A stretch of DNA of 64,000 bases. Source: Dryas octopetala (taxonomy: Eukaryota; Streptophyta; Magnoliopsida; Rosales; Rosaceae). Numbering within the stretch: position 1 is the stretch's first letter; every line of letters starts with the position of its first letter. The notes under the pieces were generated by a model. That model did not search any database, was not told the DNA's origin, and was given only the letters and a program-made list of their open reading frames with translations. Below are positions 24,601 to 36,774 of this stretch, one piece after another. The stretch lies in assembly GCA_963921425.1 (NCBI GenBank), contig OY992834.1:3162001-3226000 (forward strand), written 5' to 3'. The position numbers were made by a program, and so were the translations under genes.

Positions 24601-25699
24601 GAGGGAGGACTCCAGTGAGTGAATTGTTCCATAGAAGCAAGTTATCCAAGTTGGGTAGCTCTCCGATTTGCTCTGGTATTTCACCCACTAGAAAGTTGTT
24701 CATTAAGCTCAACCTGGTTAGCTCTTTCAGTGTTGCAATTGGTGGTGGGATAGAACCCGAAAGCTGATTATTGGATAAATCGAGCGCCTTGAGAGCTTTC
24801 AAGTTTCCAAGGCTTTCTGGGATGTTGCCTGAGAACCGATTCGAGAAGAGTAACAATGTGTCCACCATGGTTAAATTGCCAAGCTCTGGTGGGAGAGACC
24901 CCGAAAGATGGGCATTGGAGATGTCCAAGTATGTGAGATTCAGCAGCAATGTTAAATCTAAAGGAAGCCCACCCGTTAACTCGTTGTACCCGATCTCCAT
25001 GCGCGTAAGCTCTGATAACTGTCCCAGTTGAGGTGGTATGGAGCCTTTAAGCGCATTTCCGGCCAAGTAAAGAAACTTCAATTTCGGAAAACTTCCATAA
25101 ACTTCTGGAATGTTACCTTCGAAGTAGCTTCCGCCGAGGTTGAGATGCTCCAGGAACCAGAGTCGGGTAAATTCTTGAGGCAGGGGACCAGTGAAGCTGT
25201 TGCTGTAAGCATCGAAGACCCTCAAGAACTTGAGCTTGGAAATACCAGGTGGGAAAGCTGAGTTGAAGTCGTTGTGGCTTATATCGAGGATTCTGAGCTC
25301 GGCGAGTTCGAAAATGGCGGGTTGGAGAGGTCCATTAAAGCCGTTACTGCTCAAATTCAGGTGAATTAAGGTCGACAAGTAGCGGATTTGAGGTGGGATT
25401 TTCCCGGAAAGATTGCGGTAAGAGAGGTCGAGGGTGATGATTTGGGATGAGTTGGTCTGGCATTTGATGCCAGACCATGAACACCAAACTGGGGGTTGAG
25501 AATTAGTGGGGACGACCCAGTCATGGAAGGTAGAGAGAGGATCTTTGAGGGAGGCCTTGAGGGAGAGCAGAGCAATGAGTTGGAGAGAGAGAGAAGGAGG
25601 AGGAGAACAGAGGATTGTGGATGTTTGGAGAAAGAAGAAGAAGAAGAAAGTGAGGAGGAGGAGGAGAAAGAAAGGGAAAGAAGAAAAATAGGGTTTCAT
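21647..25699 (-). CDS. PXY: LRR receptor-like kinase, PXY/TDR ortholog
   Basis: Plasma-membrane receptor kinase. In Arabidopsis PXY/TDR binds the TDIF (CLE41/44) peptide and keeps vascular cambium dividing. Two exons, 23020-25699 and 21647-22071, encode 1,034 residues. The intron splits the Glu codon of APEYAYTLQ. Order: signal peptide (about 1-30, poly-Leu/Phe), N-terminal cap WCSWSGIKCQ, more than 20 leucine-rich repeats, paired-cysteine region (EGLCGGVLAKPC), membrane span (AIVWIMAAAFGIGLFVLVAG, about 650-670), then a kinase with GMGSTGTVYRAE, AVKKLW, catalytic HRDLKPSN and DFGVAKL. It is an RD kinase and looks active. Several stretches match PXY almost word for word, for example GTIPWDIGHCEKL and AFQRLNFTADDVLECLS. 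PXL1/PXL2 paralogs are less likely. Confidence 0.94.
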
Positions 25700-25968
25700 G
25701 GTTTTGGGGGTGTGGGGGTGTTGGGTGAGACAGTGTTGGTGTTGAGGATAGTGGTAAATTTAAGGGAAGCAAGGTTTTGATGACTGAGAGAAGTATTGCT
25801 TTTAGGGAGTGCTGGGTGCAGAGGGTGTTTCATCATCATCATTATTTTGCTTCAGTGGGATTTCTTGGTGGGCTTCAAAGAAAGAAAGAGAGAGATTAGA
25901 GAGAGAAGCTACTTCTTCTTCTACCTCAAAATCCCTGTTCTACCTGAAATATAAACTTGGCTCCAGTG

Positions 25969-26034
<66 letters not shown>

Positions 26035-26348
26035 CTCTTTCCTTGTTTCTTTCTCTCACCTCAGTATTCTACCTTTGTCTGATATCCACCTATACTTTTG
26101 GTTTTATTGGATTTCTTTTTCCTTTTCTTTTGCTTCTACTTTTCATCATTCCTTGTTTCCTTTATCTTTGCCTAACAAATTGATAAATATGAATGAATAG
26201 TAGTAAGTAGTGACAAATGTCTCTCAGACTCTCACAGGATCCAAGAAAGTCATTTCAATTTCCCACCATATTCCAGAACCATTATTTAAACTATTTTGCC
26301 TTTTTTTTTTTTTTTTTTTTTTTTCTTTTCCAACCTTTGTATTTTGGG
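25700..26348. other. Upstream region of the PXY-like gene
   Basis: No gene. It contains pyrimidine-rich sequence, a long (CT)n tract and a poly-T run at about 26300-26325. The first few hundred bases upstream of 25699 are probably leader and core promoter. Confidence 0.5.
25973..26030. repeat. (CT)29 microsatellite upstream of the PXY-like gene
   Basis: About 58 bp of uninterrupted CT/TC (GA on the gene strand), 275-330 bp upstream of the start codon. It is probably in the leader or proximal promoter. Confidence 0.9.
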
Positions 26349-26357
26349 TTAAATTGG

Positions 26358-27019
26358 TGGTTTATTTGCACATTTACCCCCTGACTTATAAATTTTTTCT
26401 CATTTTGCCCCCTCACATTTATTTGTCTCATATAACCCCTTGAACTTTTATGTTGTTTCCCATATTGCCAAATTTCGTCAACTCCGTCAACACCACCATT
26501 AAAAATGCTGACGTGGTGTCTACGTAACGGGGTAATTTCGTCCTTTCAGCCACAGAGGACCAATCTTTGCCATGTTTGTGCCATGTGGTAATTTGTGAGA
26601 CCCAATATACCATGTTGGCAACCTTCACACATTTTTTTATTTAAAAATATAAACCTTAAATTTTAATTAAATAAAAACTTTTAATTAAAAAATAAATTTT
26701 TTTCTAGATTGTGGGTTTGAGGTGGGGCTGGGGGGGGGGGGGGAGGCAGAGGAAAGGGTGTGGGAGGGGCTGCGTGGGGGAGGGGGAGGGGCTGGGCTGC
26801 GTGGGGCGGATCGGGGTAGAGTGAGGGCGGGGTTGGGTTGGGATGAGGTTGGATGGGGCTAGGCGGGGGAGGGGTTGGGCCGAGCTAGGGCTAGGCGGGG
26901 GCTGGGCTGTGTAGGGCAGATCGATGGTGGGGCAGATTGGGGGAGGGTGAGGCTGGGTGGGGTGAGGCTGGGGCTTGGCTGCGTGGAGTTGGGGCTGGGT
27001 GGGTATGGATGGCATGTGC

Positions 27020-27082
<63 letters not shown>

Positions 27083-27427
27083 AGGAGGGCATGTGCAGTG
27101 GGTGGAGAGGGAGGGGTGGCCGGCCTGCGCAATGGGTGGGGAGGGAGGGGTTTGGTTTTTTTTGTTAATTTAATTGAATTGTAAATATTTTATTTAATTT
27201 AAAGTTTTATTATTTTATTAATTTAAATATTGTTTTAAATATACTTTACGGTTGAAATAACAAAATTACGCTTTCACGTTAGCATTTCTAACAATGGTGT
27301 TGATAGAGTTGACGAAGGGCAATATGGGAAACAACATAAAAGTTCAAGGGTTATATGAGATAAATAAATGTGAGGGGGACAAAGTGAAAAAAAATCTATA
27401 AGTCAGAGAGTAAATGTGCAAATAAGC
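26358..27427. mobile_element. Mutator-type non-autonomous element with GC-rich core
   Basis: The element is flanked by the exact 9-bp direct repeat TTAAATTGG (26349-26357 and 27428-27436), as expected of Mutator-like transposons. Arms of about 170 bp are inverted copies: TTTATTTGCACATTTACCCC against CTTATTTGCACATTTACTCT, continuing through CATATAACCCCTTGAACTTT. The core (about 26705-27155) is strikingly G-rich on the + strand and holds a (GA)n tract. Open frames there are low-complexity artefacts. The core composition differs sharply from the AT-rich surroundings, so it may be captured host sequence. Confidence 0.88.
27022..27080. repeat. (GA)n microsatellite in the Mutator-type element
   Basis: About 29 GA units inside the G-rich core. 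Confidence 0.95.
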
Positions 27428-27436
27428 TTAAATTGG

Positions 27437-30400
27437 TTGAGGTTAATTAATTTGGTGCCTCATTGTTATGTGACAATCGTACATATGGACCACACTTCTA
27501 ATTTGGGCACTACCTGTTTGTTTTCATAAATTATTGATAGGATACTAAGGATGACCTCATGAAATTCACTTCATAGCTGATCATCATCCCCTTGACTGTC
27601 TTGATGATATTTTATTCTGTTTGTATGGTAATTATTGAAATAATTACAATTTAAATAAATTTGAAAATTGAAAATGCTAGATGATTTAAGCCAAACCCAA
27701 TCACCCCAAAAATTTCATAACAAAGAAATGGAAATGCAGTACATGGCGCATCATAAGTGGGTTGTCATAATTTATGTGACATGCTACTGTCACTCTATGA
27801 TTGTGCTTCACAAAATATAAAGGTATGAAACAAGTTGGCGCGGAATGTTTGAAATTCAGAAAATGTCCGAAAAATCCTTTGTCTTTTTTCTTTTATTAAG
27901 TCGCGCAAGGATTCTAGGAATAAATTATAGGCTACTAAATTAATTATTGAAGCAAGATCTTTGTCATTAAGGTCCATTAATATTATATAGCGGATATACT
28001 GGTTTCTCGTTGCTTTTCTACTCATTTTGACTTGGATAAAGCTTTAGCATGATGATTGATGATGCCCATTTACTTGCTTTGTATCATTAATATTGTTAAA
28101 GTATATCTTAAGATAAGAATAAAGCTTCAAACACAATCATCCTCCCTCATTTTATTATTCATTTTAATCCCAGTCTTGCAAATACTTACACCAAACAGCT
28201 TTTTTGTTCTTTGCTTACGCGATTATCGATGGTATTATTGGAACTTTGGAAGGAGTAATAGTAGCTTAAAATATTACCACAATTTAGATGCATCCTTTTT
28301 GACTTGTGAAGTTGTGAGTAGCCTATTCATACATACTTATTTTATGTGTATTGTATTTTAGTATTGTTATTTATATCATATCAACTTATCAATTTGTGTA
28401 CAATTTTAACTAATTATAATGTGGGGTACTCCTAACACATTTTAATACCACTTATTTAACCGATGAATATTCCTATCACTTTGGTACCATGTATTTTTCT
28501 CTCATGTATAAAAAAAAAAAATCATTCATTACAATATCTTCACACCTCATATAAGGAAAAAAAAATAAAAAATATTTCAGTTACAGCAGCGAGGGCCAAG
28601 ACACACAGTTCCATACTTCCATGGTGCAAGTCTTCAAGAACTACAAGTTAAGCCTTTGTCAGCCGTCTCCGATAGTCTGATCTATTTATTGTATGGTTTT
28701 CCAACAGAATCTAAATAAAATAATAGCACAGAATAAACAATTAAAGATTACCCAAGTAAGAAAAAGAAAAAAAGTAAAGGAAAAACAGAATTAAAGTGTT
28801 TTTTTTTTCAGTCTTAGAAGGAGGAAAACCGTACATATGTACAGTCACCTTCCATGAGGGCATTATGGGAAATTCACAATCTAAGCAGACTTGCTTTATG
28901 CATGCAGCATGCCCCTCTAAACTGCGCGTGCTGAAACCCGTAAGGACCGGAGCATAAGACTTTATCAATATAAAAAACTTTTTAATTTCTAACAAAAAAT
29001 AAAAACATAATTCATAATTATTTTAATTTTTTGTATTTATAATTATTTATATTAATTCATAAGATTAAACACCGTAAATGGGGGAGAGGTGATATTTTCA
29101 TTCCTCCCTATTAAGCGAAGCCTTGTGGGATCAAGTTTATTCAGATAATTAAACTTTATTGTTATTAATGCTCTCAAAATATGAATTATATCTATATTTA
29201 AGCATATTACGATGCAAATACATTCACTTAGTTGCTAGTATATATCAAACTAAAAACTAAATTGAACTCTCTACTATAAGCATAATCATGTGTTCAATTT
29301 AAATATATATAAAAGATTTGCTACTAACCCATAGTGGGTGCGATGCCCTACTAACCTGAGGGTAAAAAATTGGGGTGTGCATGCTGAACAATACTTGGCT
29401 CGTTTGGCTTAATTTATTTTATATAATTAATTACTTTAATATTCGACTTAGTTACAAGCTCACATTATAGTATATTCTTTTTGCATAATTTAGTCAATGT
29501 CCTCTCTTCCTATATCGAATTTACCATTACACCCTTTGGAAAATTAGAAATTTAGAAGGTGTGCAAAAAACGTGCACTGTAACTCAAACCGTAGAGCAAA
29601 AAGGGGAGGCCATGGGTGATGGGCCCCAAGAGAAGGGGTGGGGGCCCATAGAGTGAGAGTGCTATAGTGGGGCCCAGAATCACTTTGTCTCCTTCATACC
29701 CTTCAGTTGTCGTCTTGTCGTAGGGAGTCGTAGAGTAGTAACAGCCTTACCTTTCTTTATGAAATTTTTGTATAAATAACAAAACAGCATTTGACAAAAA
29801 AAAAAAAAAAAAGCACGTGGCTGGGCATGGAGTGATGGGTTAGTGGGGCGTGAGGGGCGTGACCCTACCAGAATGGGCATCATAAGGCATGAAGCATGAT
29901 TCTTTTGCCCCCACGCCAACGCGTGATTTCTCATCTCAATTTCCACCCTTAACGGTTGCTCCCCACTTTCTTTTGCTGACGCTTCTGCATGTCCCTTTCT
30001 CTTCCTCTTATAGGAATACAATTGCTGCTAAATCAAACTGGTTTTAATGAAATTATTTCCTAATAAAGATTAAAGACACACTATTGCTGCTAAATCAAAA
30101 TTGAACACTAAACTTTTTCTTACTTGATGCTCATGCTCGTTGATGCATGCATGTGTTGCTTTCAATGCTGCACTAGCTAGGCATGCAGATGCAGGGTTAA
30201 TTAGGACAAAGTTATACCTTTAAATATCTAGCATTACACATTCAATAGCACTAGTACTGTTTTGTTTGGTCTATAATCATAGGGGTTAAACTTTGGTAGC
30301 TAGCTAGTCCTACTAGTAATACTGTTGTGTACCTCTTTCTCAACTACTTTCGTGCGTGGAATAACAGTACTTGTGGTCATCTCCCATTCTCCCATGCGTA

Positions 30401-33400
30401 GCAATATATATGTATAAAGCCATACATTTTATGTCCCATGCATGAAGGAAGAGTTGAATAGTCATAGTTACAGTGGAGGGAAAATGTGCTTATTCATCAC
30501 TCATATTGTAATTAATGTCTAGCTACTTGGCTTGAAGAGCAATTAAGCTACTGCAAATCAGTGATTTTGATTTATCTAATTATCAAATGATATCAGAGGA
30601 GTGGAGATTTGAATTTGAATTTTTCGAATAAAAGATAAACACATACTCTTAAGTCTTAATCACTAGAGTTACAAAGCTCGATCGATGAATGACAATTAAG
30701 ATTGAGCCACTGAAGTGTGTGCACATGGCAAGGGCCCAAACAGATGGCTGATGATCAGGACTCTGTACCTAATAACCAAGCTAGCTACAAATCAGATGTT
30801 ACAAAATTACAAACAAACATGGCCCAATTGACCAAAGCAGGTCTACGGACCAAGCAGAGATGTCCTGCAAATTTAATTTATAATACAAATTAAAATAGAA
30901 AACAATAAATTGAAGTGGGGTCCAAGGTCCAGGGACAGAATGATTGAAAAATTGAACATACTTGAGAATAAGATTGAGAGTGAGAGTAAAAGATCGAATT
31001 GAAGAGTGGATTGGAGATCCAAGGACCCACTTCATTCTTTCTGCAGAAAAAACAGTACTCTGACGTTGCAGTACGTCCTAGTGTTAGTGTGTTAATTAGT
31101 TTGAGTTCATACTCACTCACTGAGTCACCTCCCTCTTTCTCATTTTTGGTATTGAGTTCGGCCTTTGTAATTTTGTGAATAATTAATCTTTTTTTATTTT
31201 GGTTTTCACTTTTGGGGTGTGTGTGTTTTTCTTTCACATAATAGCATGCACTTTCCAATTAGTGGAGAACAGAATTATTAGGGTTTGAAGGTGAGTGATA
31301 TGAGCATGTGAGATCAACCCTCTAAGTCAAGATTTAGACCTAATATATCTCAACAGAAACTACAGTACCATCACACCTGCTATATACCGAGTGAATAACA
31401 CGCACCAATCATATACAAATACAAACTTAAAGTAATCCCCTCTGAACAAAAAGAAGGCACTCTTTTTCAAGGGTTGTACTTGTACCTTTAATTTGCATGC
31501 CTATAATCAATCCAACTTCTTAGTATAGATATATGACCATTTCCTCTCTTAATTATCAAATATTCCTTGTTTATTAGAATTGATTCTGACTTGATTAGAA
31601 TAATATATGCCACCATATTACCATTATATATCATTGATTTGCATTTGATATGCCTCTCAAAATTGGCTAATGAAACATATTTTAGGGCCGGGGGAAAAGA
31701 ATAGGACTAACAATTTGCTCCAAACCCATTAATTACCCTTATCTTCCTTGTCCAATTAGGTGACATTTTGTGATGATGGTTAATTAGGTTAATTTTGCTT
31801 ACTAGACCCTTTTCGGTTTTAAGTTTTGCTGATGTAGTAACTCTTCTTAATTTCTTATGTTTCCTTTATGCCTCTTTAGGTGCATTTCCCCTTGGTGCTA
31901 AATAGTAAGGAACATATATAGCTAGCTAGTTTTCTGGTCTCATCCTGTAAACTTTCTTGAATCATGTGGGATTTGATATATGTGGTATGACGCCAAGAAA
32001 CTTTACCAACTTTGATTCTTTCACGAAGTAGCTTGTTTGCTTATGATGTTCTCACTTCTAGCTATCAAGATTAAGGGAAAAACTATAAAAAGTTGAGAAA
32101 AAAAAAACAAAAAAGAGGTCAATTGATCGACTTTGATCACAATGCAAGTTATAATTATCAAAAGGGAGAAACAGGTTAATTAATTAGTTGTAAGATGGAG
32201 TAAAATTTTGTCGTTTAGTTTCAAGCTTCATAATTAATAGATAAGCTTTTGTTGTGATTTAGAAAGTTAAGAAAATTAAGAGGGATCCATGTGATGAGTG
32301 AACTTTTATAATAATCACCCATTTGAAACCTTTACATATATTGGTGAATCTTTGTGGTCTAAGTGAATTTGAACAACATTACAAGAATTAAGGGTCCCAT
32401 ATTATCATTACATTTACATGCCATGTTCTATCATTTTGGTGTTTTTTCAGAAGGAAAAAAAAGGATGCTTTAAAATCAAGATAGGTTGAGAGCAGAGCCA
32501 CTTATTTTGAGAGTATGAGATAGACAAGCAAATGATTTAGACCTTCTAAAGCAAAGAGATAAAAAAAGGTAGGGGAAGTGGTTTTGGGAAACTGCCCAAA
32601 TTACGTTTTGAGGTAAATCGAAGATGATAATCCACTCTTCATCATCTTCTCTGCCATATATATTTTTGTCAGGTGATGTTTAGATCAGTGATCTTTCGGA
32701 TGTGTCTCATGGTTATTCACTTCATTTTCATGCGAACAACTTTTCTTAAAGGAAAAATTTAATGTTGAATCAACTTAAGATCCATCAACATGACTTGATC
32801 GAACAGTTGGACACATATGTTTCCTGCATGCCATAAGACACTTGAGTTTGAACATCTGGACATTGATACTTTCTGTACTAACTCGATCATTCTGTTTGGA
32901 TAATTTTTCACCGACAATTAGAGTTATTTTAGTCACATTCTCTTGTGGTTTTTCAAACCTATGCATATATTGCATTGGCTATATATATATATCTATATAT
33001 TAGTTTGGGGTAATCATGTTATTCTTAGCTAGTACTAATGCCTTCTTAAAATATCGACAATCTTCTTTCAGTCCAATGCTTGGAAGATAATGAAAAATGC
33101 TTTAAAACCCGATTTTTTTTTTCTTCTAATTCCTTCACATGTAGAACCAATACCCAAATGTGAGAGAGTCGAGAAAAATCATAGGAAAAAAGAAAGTTAA
33201 GTTCTATAGCATTCTCCAGTCTGGCCTAGTTTTGCCTTGTTTATAATTAGGTGATCGAGATCCTTTCATTTCATTTTATGTGTCTTGTACTAAAGTTTTG
33301 GATTAATTATTCATGGGACCAAAAGAGAATTTAATGATAAATTTTCAAATTTTAATACCCACATAATTAAATATATTGGCTAACTTATGGTTTCCTGCCT

Positions 33401-33727
33401 TTTGAAGCAAATGAAAGACTAAATGCTAGCTATGAAAACTGTGGAGGAATTCAACCTCCTAAGGAAAACTCAAAACCACCATCATTCTCTTTAGAAGATG
33501 AAGTTCACTTTATATTCTTGTGTTTGTTGGATACTTGTCTAAACCCTAGTCTACTTCTTAATGATCATAAGTTTTATCTTTCTCTCTCTTTTTCTCAACT
33601 TTTCTTGGCCAAGCTTTCAAAGCTTATAATTACCATTGTTGGTCATTTCTGGCACATTGGAGGACAACCAACATACCCCGTGGGAGTCCTATGAATCATC
33701 ACCGTATTTGCTTTTCATGGATGATTT
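27437..33727. other. 6.3-kb gene-poor spacer
   Basis: I see no supportable protein gene. Open frames are short, AT-biased and match nothing I recognise, and no canonical plant microRNA sequence was spotted. There are only scattered homopolymers and a short repeated ATTGCTGCTAAATCAAA (30022 and 30083). Long-range regulatory DNA or non-coding RNA cannot be excluded. Confidence 0.5.
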
Positions 33728-33927
33728 NNNNNNNNNNNNNNNNNNNNNNNNNNNNNNNNNNNNNNNNNNNNNNNNNNNNNNNNNNNNNNNNNNNNNNNNN
33801 NNNNNNNNNNNNNNNNNNNNNNNNNNNNNNNNNNNNNNNNNNNNNNNNNNNNNNNNNNNNNNNNNNNNNNNNNNNNNNNNNNNNNNNNNNNNNNNNNNNN
33901 NNNNNNNNNNNNNNNNNNNNNNNNNNN
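33728..33927. other. Assembly gap (200 N)
   Basis: Exactly 200 unknown bases, a typical fixed-size scaffold gap, so the true length is unknown. The right flank is GC-rich and transposon-like, which may explain the failed assembly. Confidence 0.98.
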
Positions 33928-34095
33928 AGAGGGCTGGGGTGGGTCGTGCCGGCGGCGAGGAGGGCTGGGAGTGGTGGCCGGCCAAAATTGGAGGGGTGAA
34001 TTTTTTTTTTATGCAAGGGCAAAATGGGCAAAAATAGGTAAAAATTTAAAGGGGTGGTCAACTAAGCACATTTGGGTGGTCTGAATAGCCCCACC
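33928..34095. mobile_element. Probable right arm of an element broken by the gap
   Basis: A G-rich core remnant runs into an AT-rich arm and ends near GGTCTGAATAGCCCCACCC. The layout resembles the right half of the element at 26358-27427, a GC-rich core next to an AT-rich arm, but not its sequence. The left half would lie in the gap. This is inference from composition. Confidence 0.35.
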
Positions 34096-34722
34096 CTTAT
34101 CAAATCTTATAAGCAAGAGCGACCCACTAAAACAAAAACAAAAGGAATATAATTTTATATCAATCGCATTTGGGCTTGGGTATATATATCATTCGCTTGG
34201 GCATTTGGGCTTGGGTATATCATATCCGAGACCAATCCATTCGGCTATCTTCGATATATGGGCTAGCTGCAACCCCATCATCCAATTGTTATTGCTGCAT
34301 CGATATTGGCAGTGCTGTAATCCTCGAATCAAAACACGGACATATTAAGTCATTTAACAACCAAAAATTGGATTGGATTATTTTAGTCCAATTCCACTGC
34401 TGAAAATGCCCAAAAAACAAGCCCTATTATGAATTATTATTCCATATATTTCTATAATGCTGTTGTCAAGGAAATACCTCAACAACAAAAATCATTTTAT
34501 AAATCCATAAAAGCACGGGAAAAATCCAACTTGAAAAGCATTTATGGGATGAAAAATCCCAAGCTAGTTTAACGAGAACAAAACTTGACAGCCTAGGCGC
34601 AATCACATTAACCATGTTCAAATATATAAATTTAAAAAGAAACTCGTCTCTTTCAGCACCTAAAGCCAAAGATACAACTGTGGACTACCACAGTTGTAAG
34701 AACACAAACAAGGTCAAGACAA
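34096..34722. other. Spacer and probable eL15 3' flank
   Basis: No gene seen. A small direct duplication of GCATTTGGGCTTGGGTATAT occurs at about 34165-34225. The region adjoining 34722 probably includes the eL15 3' untranslated region. Confidence 0.5.
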
Positions 34723-36484
34723 TCAACGATAGCGTCGAAGAGAAAGGGTGTTGTTCCTCTTCCAGGTTGCCCTCCTTGAAGGTCTTGCCTTGTGGTTTAA
34801 GTGTCCCTTTCCACGCAGTCCTCTGTATTTCTTTCCAGCAGAAGTGAGTCCACGAAGCTCTCTGTGCTTGTGAACAGGATTGCAGATCCAGTTGATCCTT
34901 GGGTCATTTCGGATGGCATTGTGGTTAGCATCAACCAAGATGACCTCAAAGTATTTGTATGTTGAATCCTGGAAGGATGAGAGTGATAGACATCTCAATT
35001 ATAACATGATTGGTAACCAGAAAGAAAAAAAATACTCAACTTGGTATGACAGATACAACTATGGGGTCACATCTCAACTATGCATGTCAAATTTTTTCAT
35101 ATAAACTCAAACTAACGTATGTAATTAATGTATAGATGGTTTAAAATATCAATGAAAACATTTTACCAGATTATAAAGTTGGACTAACTGATATCATGGA
35201 TAACAAACCTACTTGATGGCTCCAAAGGGTTTCAAGCATACAATTACATGGTCCGAGTACTCACATTCAATATTTCTAATTTCTAATTTCTATGATTAAC
35301 ATAATAATATATAAATGCAGACACGTTAAGAAGCTATGCATACCTCATTAACCCAGTAAGAGTTGAGAACCTTAAGACCACCCAGTTTGCGACCAGCACG
35401 CTCCTCTGCAACTGAGCGCTTGCTGCGTTGGAATTTCAATTGAGTAACACCCTGGTTTGTGGGCTTGCCATATACAATACCCTTGGCAACTGGTCTCTTA
35501 CGTCCACCACGCCTAACACGTACACGATAAACAACGTACCCCTGTAAAGAATAATACATCGTCACAAAACTTGACGCACCAGCAGGGAGAAATCAATTGG
35601 GTCAAGGGAGCAAGAATAACATTATCAATAGGTCATCCATCCTACTTCTCGATTTACATTTGTACTTCTGAGTCTAAAACAGCACAAGTACTAGAGAGGA
35701 AGAACAACCACTAACCAAATGAAATTTTATAGCAAACTGACCCGGAATCACTCAAATTACTCTCAAACATTTCATACAACAAATTATCTCTGCTGAGCTA
35801 TTCATATCAGTCTCAAAATGGAATTACCACATTTACTAAATCAAATATAATTAAATAACATTCAAGGGTTTGAAAACAAGTATGCCTTACATCAAATTTA
35901 GGAATACACAAAACAAGCAATATACAAGCAAATTTACATCAAATTCAATCTCAGAGATGACGAATATCATCATATACCTGCTTGGCCTTGTAACCCAAGC
36001 GGCGAGCCTTGTCGGGTCGGGTAGGACGAGTGACCCGCACAATGGAGGGGTACTGGCGGTACTCCCAGACCCTCACCCTCTGCACGAACCTCATAACATC
36101 AGACTGCTTCTTCCTCCATATCTCGGACACGTACTTGTAAGCCCCTGAATATTAAAACCCCAAAACACAACACATTCAGAACTATGAACCCAATTAAACA
36201 GGACCCAAATACCACCATAGAAACACACACCGGGCACATAGAACAAAGTAAAGCAAAAAATTCAAATATTTCGGATTCGCACTTTCCTAAATTTCCTGAG
36301 TTTTCTCATCAGCCAAACAGTAACCTCACCATTCAAATATAGAACCATCGAAAATGGAGAGACCCATATTTCGAATCAGACACTTCCTCAGACAAAATCA
36401 TATGAAAAATAATGATAAATATGCGTAATGCATGGTTAACAAAAGATCAAAGAAACCAGAACTTAGAGAAAGTAACGTACCCAT
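34723..36484 (-). CDS. RPL15: 60S ribosomal protein eL15 (RPL15)
   Basis: Large-subunit ribosomal protein, cytosolic. Four coding exons: 36481-36484, 35978-36144, 35344-35541 and 34723-34968, giving 204 residues, the exact usual length of eL15. The first coding exon holds only ATG plus one base (ATGG). Splicing joins it to GGGCTTACAAG to give [20 protein letters not shown]. The rest reads [40 protein letters not shown] and ends [17 protein letters not shown], nearly invariant in eukaryotes. No disabling change is seen. The promoter carries a TATA-like box, a telobox and two site II motifs, all typical of plant ribosomal protein genes. Confidence 0.97.
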
Positions 36485-36542
36485 TGTCTATGAACCTCTC
36501 TCTCCCTCTCTCGCTCTCCTGTTTTCGGCTGAGAGGCTGGGG

Positions 36543-36548
36543 TATATA
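36543..36548 (-). promoter_or_regulatory. TATA-like box of RPL15
   Basis: TATATA about 60 bp upstream of the ATG on the gene strand (CTTATATACC). Confidence 0.45.
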
Positions 36549-36570
36549 AGTTCCGCCTCTTGGTCTGAAC

Positions 36571-36578
36571 TAGGGTTT
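36571..36578 (-). promoter_or_regulatory. Telobox upstream of RPL15
   Basis: AAACCCTA on the gene strand, about 90 bp upstream of the ATG. Teloboxes are enriched in plant translation-machinery promoters. Confidence 0.6.
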
Positions 36579-36699
36579 TAGAGTATCTTCGTTTTGGTTT
36601 TTCAAATGACCAAAATACCCCGCAACTTCCTGTTCTGGATCTTGGATTGTGTTAGGGCTCCATGAGCGGGAACATTGGACCTGCCTAAAGCTGATTGTT

Positions 36700-36717
36700 A
36701 GCCCATCATAAAGCCCA
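36700..36717 (-). promoter_or_regulatory. Pair of site II motifs upstream of RPL15
   Basis: Two TGGGCT copies on the gene strand (complement AGCCCA at 36700-36705 and 36712-36717), 12 bp apart. Site II pairs with a telobox are known to bind TCP factors and couple ribosomal protein genes to cell proliferation. Confidence 0.6.
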
Positions 36718-36774
36718 AACTCTAAAGAACTTATTTTCTTTGGGTGTAAATGTGTAATTACATATACACTCCCA

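Noticed and set aside
23322-25780. Several plus-strand frames opposite the PXY-like kinase
   Set aside because: They lie antisense to a well-supported kinase, match no family and break up at random.
26704-27184. Pro-rich and Arg-Glu repeat open frames
   Set aside because: They arise from a G-rich core and GA microsatellite inside a transposon.
28741-28995. 84-residue minus-strand frame containing GHAACIKQVCLDCEFPIMPS
   Set aside because: It looks somewhat protein-like, but I recognise no family and see no splice partners or neighbouring exons.
29680-30021. 113-residue minus-strand frame
   Set aside because: It contains a poly-Phe stretch from a poly-A run and matches nothing known.
27437-33727. 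Conserved plant microRNA genes in the long spacer
   Set aside because: I scanned by eye for the common mature sequences and saw none, but this is not a substitute for a search.
33636-34061. Open frames running through the N gap
   Set aside because: They are artefacts of translating unknown bases.
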